Shown here: positions 7,036 to 7,144 of the stretch, piece by piece
Layout of the letters: every line of letters begins with the position of its first letter
Numbering within the stretch: position 1 is the first letter of the stretch
Source of the DNA: Alphaproteobacteria bacterium
Lineage (GTDB): Bacteria; Pseudomonadota; Alphaproteobacteria; DSM-16000; Inquilinaceae
Reading direction: 5' to 3'
Assembly (NCBI GenBank): GCA_029263555.1
Contig: JAJUFW010000146.1
Coordinates: 1-7,144, forward strand
Length of the DNA stretch: 7,144 nt
Translations under genes and position numbers: made by a program
The notes under the pieces: generated by a model
Databases searched by the model: none
Told to the model about the DNA's origin: nothing
Seen by the model: the letters and a program-made list of their open reading frames with translations, nothing else

Positions 7036-7144
7036 CTACATCACCGCCCCGATCTGCCAGGGGACGAATTCGCTATCGCCGAAACCTTGGGCCTCACTCC
7101 GCGTCGGCCGGCCCGAGGCGGTTTCCAGGATCAGGGCGAAGATG
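7036..7144 (-). CDS. C-terminal end of a UxaA/altronate-dehydratase-type protein (partial)
   Basis: Only the last 35 residues lie in the window; the gene continues past the right edge. The frame ends at TAG 7038-7036. The visible tail has ETASGRPTRSEAQGFGDS followed by EFVPWQIGAVM, which I recognise as the C-terminus of UxaA-type proteins (altronate dehydratase, galactarate dehydratase and relatives). Known members are iron-dependent and remove water from sugar acids to give 2-keto-3-deoxy acids. This fits the lactonase and dehydrogenases downstream, whose product would be the substrate of such an enzyme. The stop lies 100 nt before the next start, so co-transcription is likely. With so little protein visible, the exact substrate and subunit type cannot be judged. 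Confidence 0.7.
   Translation of the reverse strand, partial: IFALILETASGRPTRSEAQGFGDSEFVPWQIGAVM

Overview
The window is high-GC DNA (third codon positions are almost all G or C) with the gene content of an alphaproteobacterium. The sigma factor is clearly RpoH-like, and its leader carries a sigma-32-type promoter. The sugar dehydrogenase resembles Caulobacter XylB. A Rhodospirillales/Azospirillum-like host is my guess from general style; the sequence does not prove it.

Left half (about 1-4360): a compact heat-shock locus. A small heat shock protein gene (hsp20) and a Lon-family protease gene lie on the minus strand as a two-gene operon with a 19-nt gap. A heat-shock sigma factor gene (rpoH) is transcribed divergently on the plus strand. 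The two units share a 519-bp gene-free region. It holds a near-consensus sigma-32 promoter pointing at rpoH, an 8-bp-arm inverted repeat wrapped around that promoter's -35 element, a consensus-type Crp/Fnr-family site, and several strong hairpins or palindromes. The main oddity is in Lon: the catalytic Ser is present (S708), but the position of the catalytic Lys, 43 residues further on, is Thr (T751). As read, this is a Lon with an intact ATPase and a probably dead peptidase. At the left edge the end of an unidentified plus-strand gene meets lon tail to tail, the two stop codons sharing CTAG.

Right half (about 4358-7144): a minus-strand sugar-oxidation cluster. In transcription order it has the C-terminal end of a UxaA/altronate-dehydratase-type sugar-acid dehydratase (cut by the window edge), a FabG-type short-chain dehydrogenase, an SMP-30/gluconolactonase-type lactonase, and a XylB-like aldose 1-dehydrogenase. 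Together they fit a non-phosphorylative route: sugar to lactone, lactone to aldonate, aldonate to 2-keto-3-deoxy acid, then oxidation of that intermediate. The actual sugar cannot be read from the sequence. The last gene has its own promoter candidate with an overlapping inverted-repeat operator. A perfect 14-bp hairpin separates the cluster from the convergent rpoH.

No tRNA, rRNA, CRISPR array, insertion sequence or phage gene was seen. The part most worth testing as an undescribed system is the divergent rpoH / hsp20-lon locus, in which a peptidase-defective Lon may act as an unfoldase, chaperone or RpoH-binding regulator beside a small heat shock protein.
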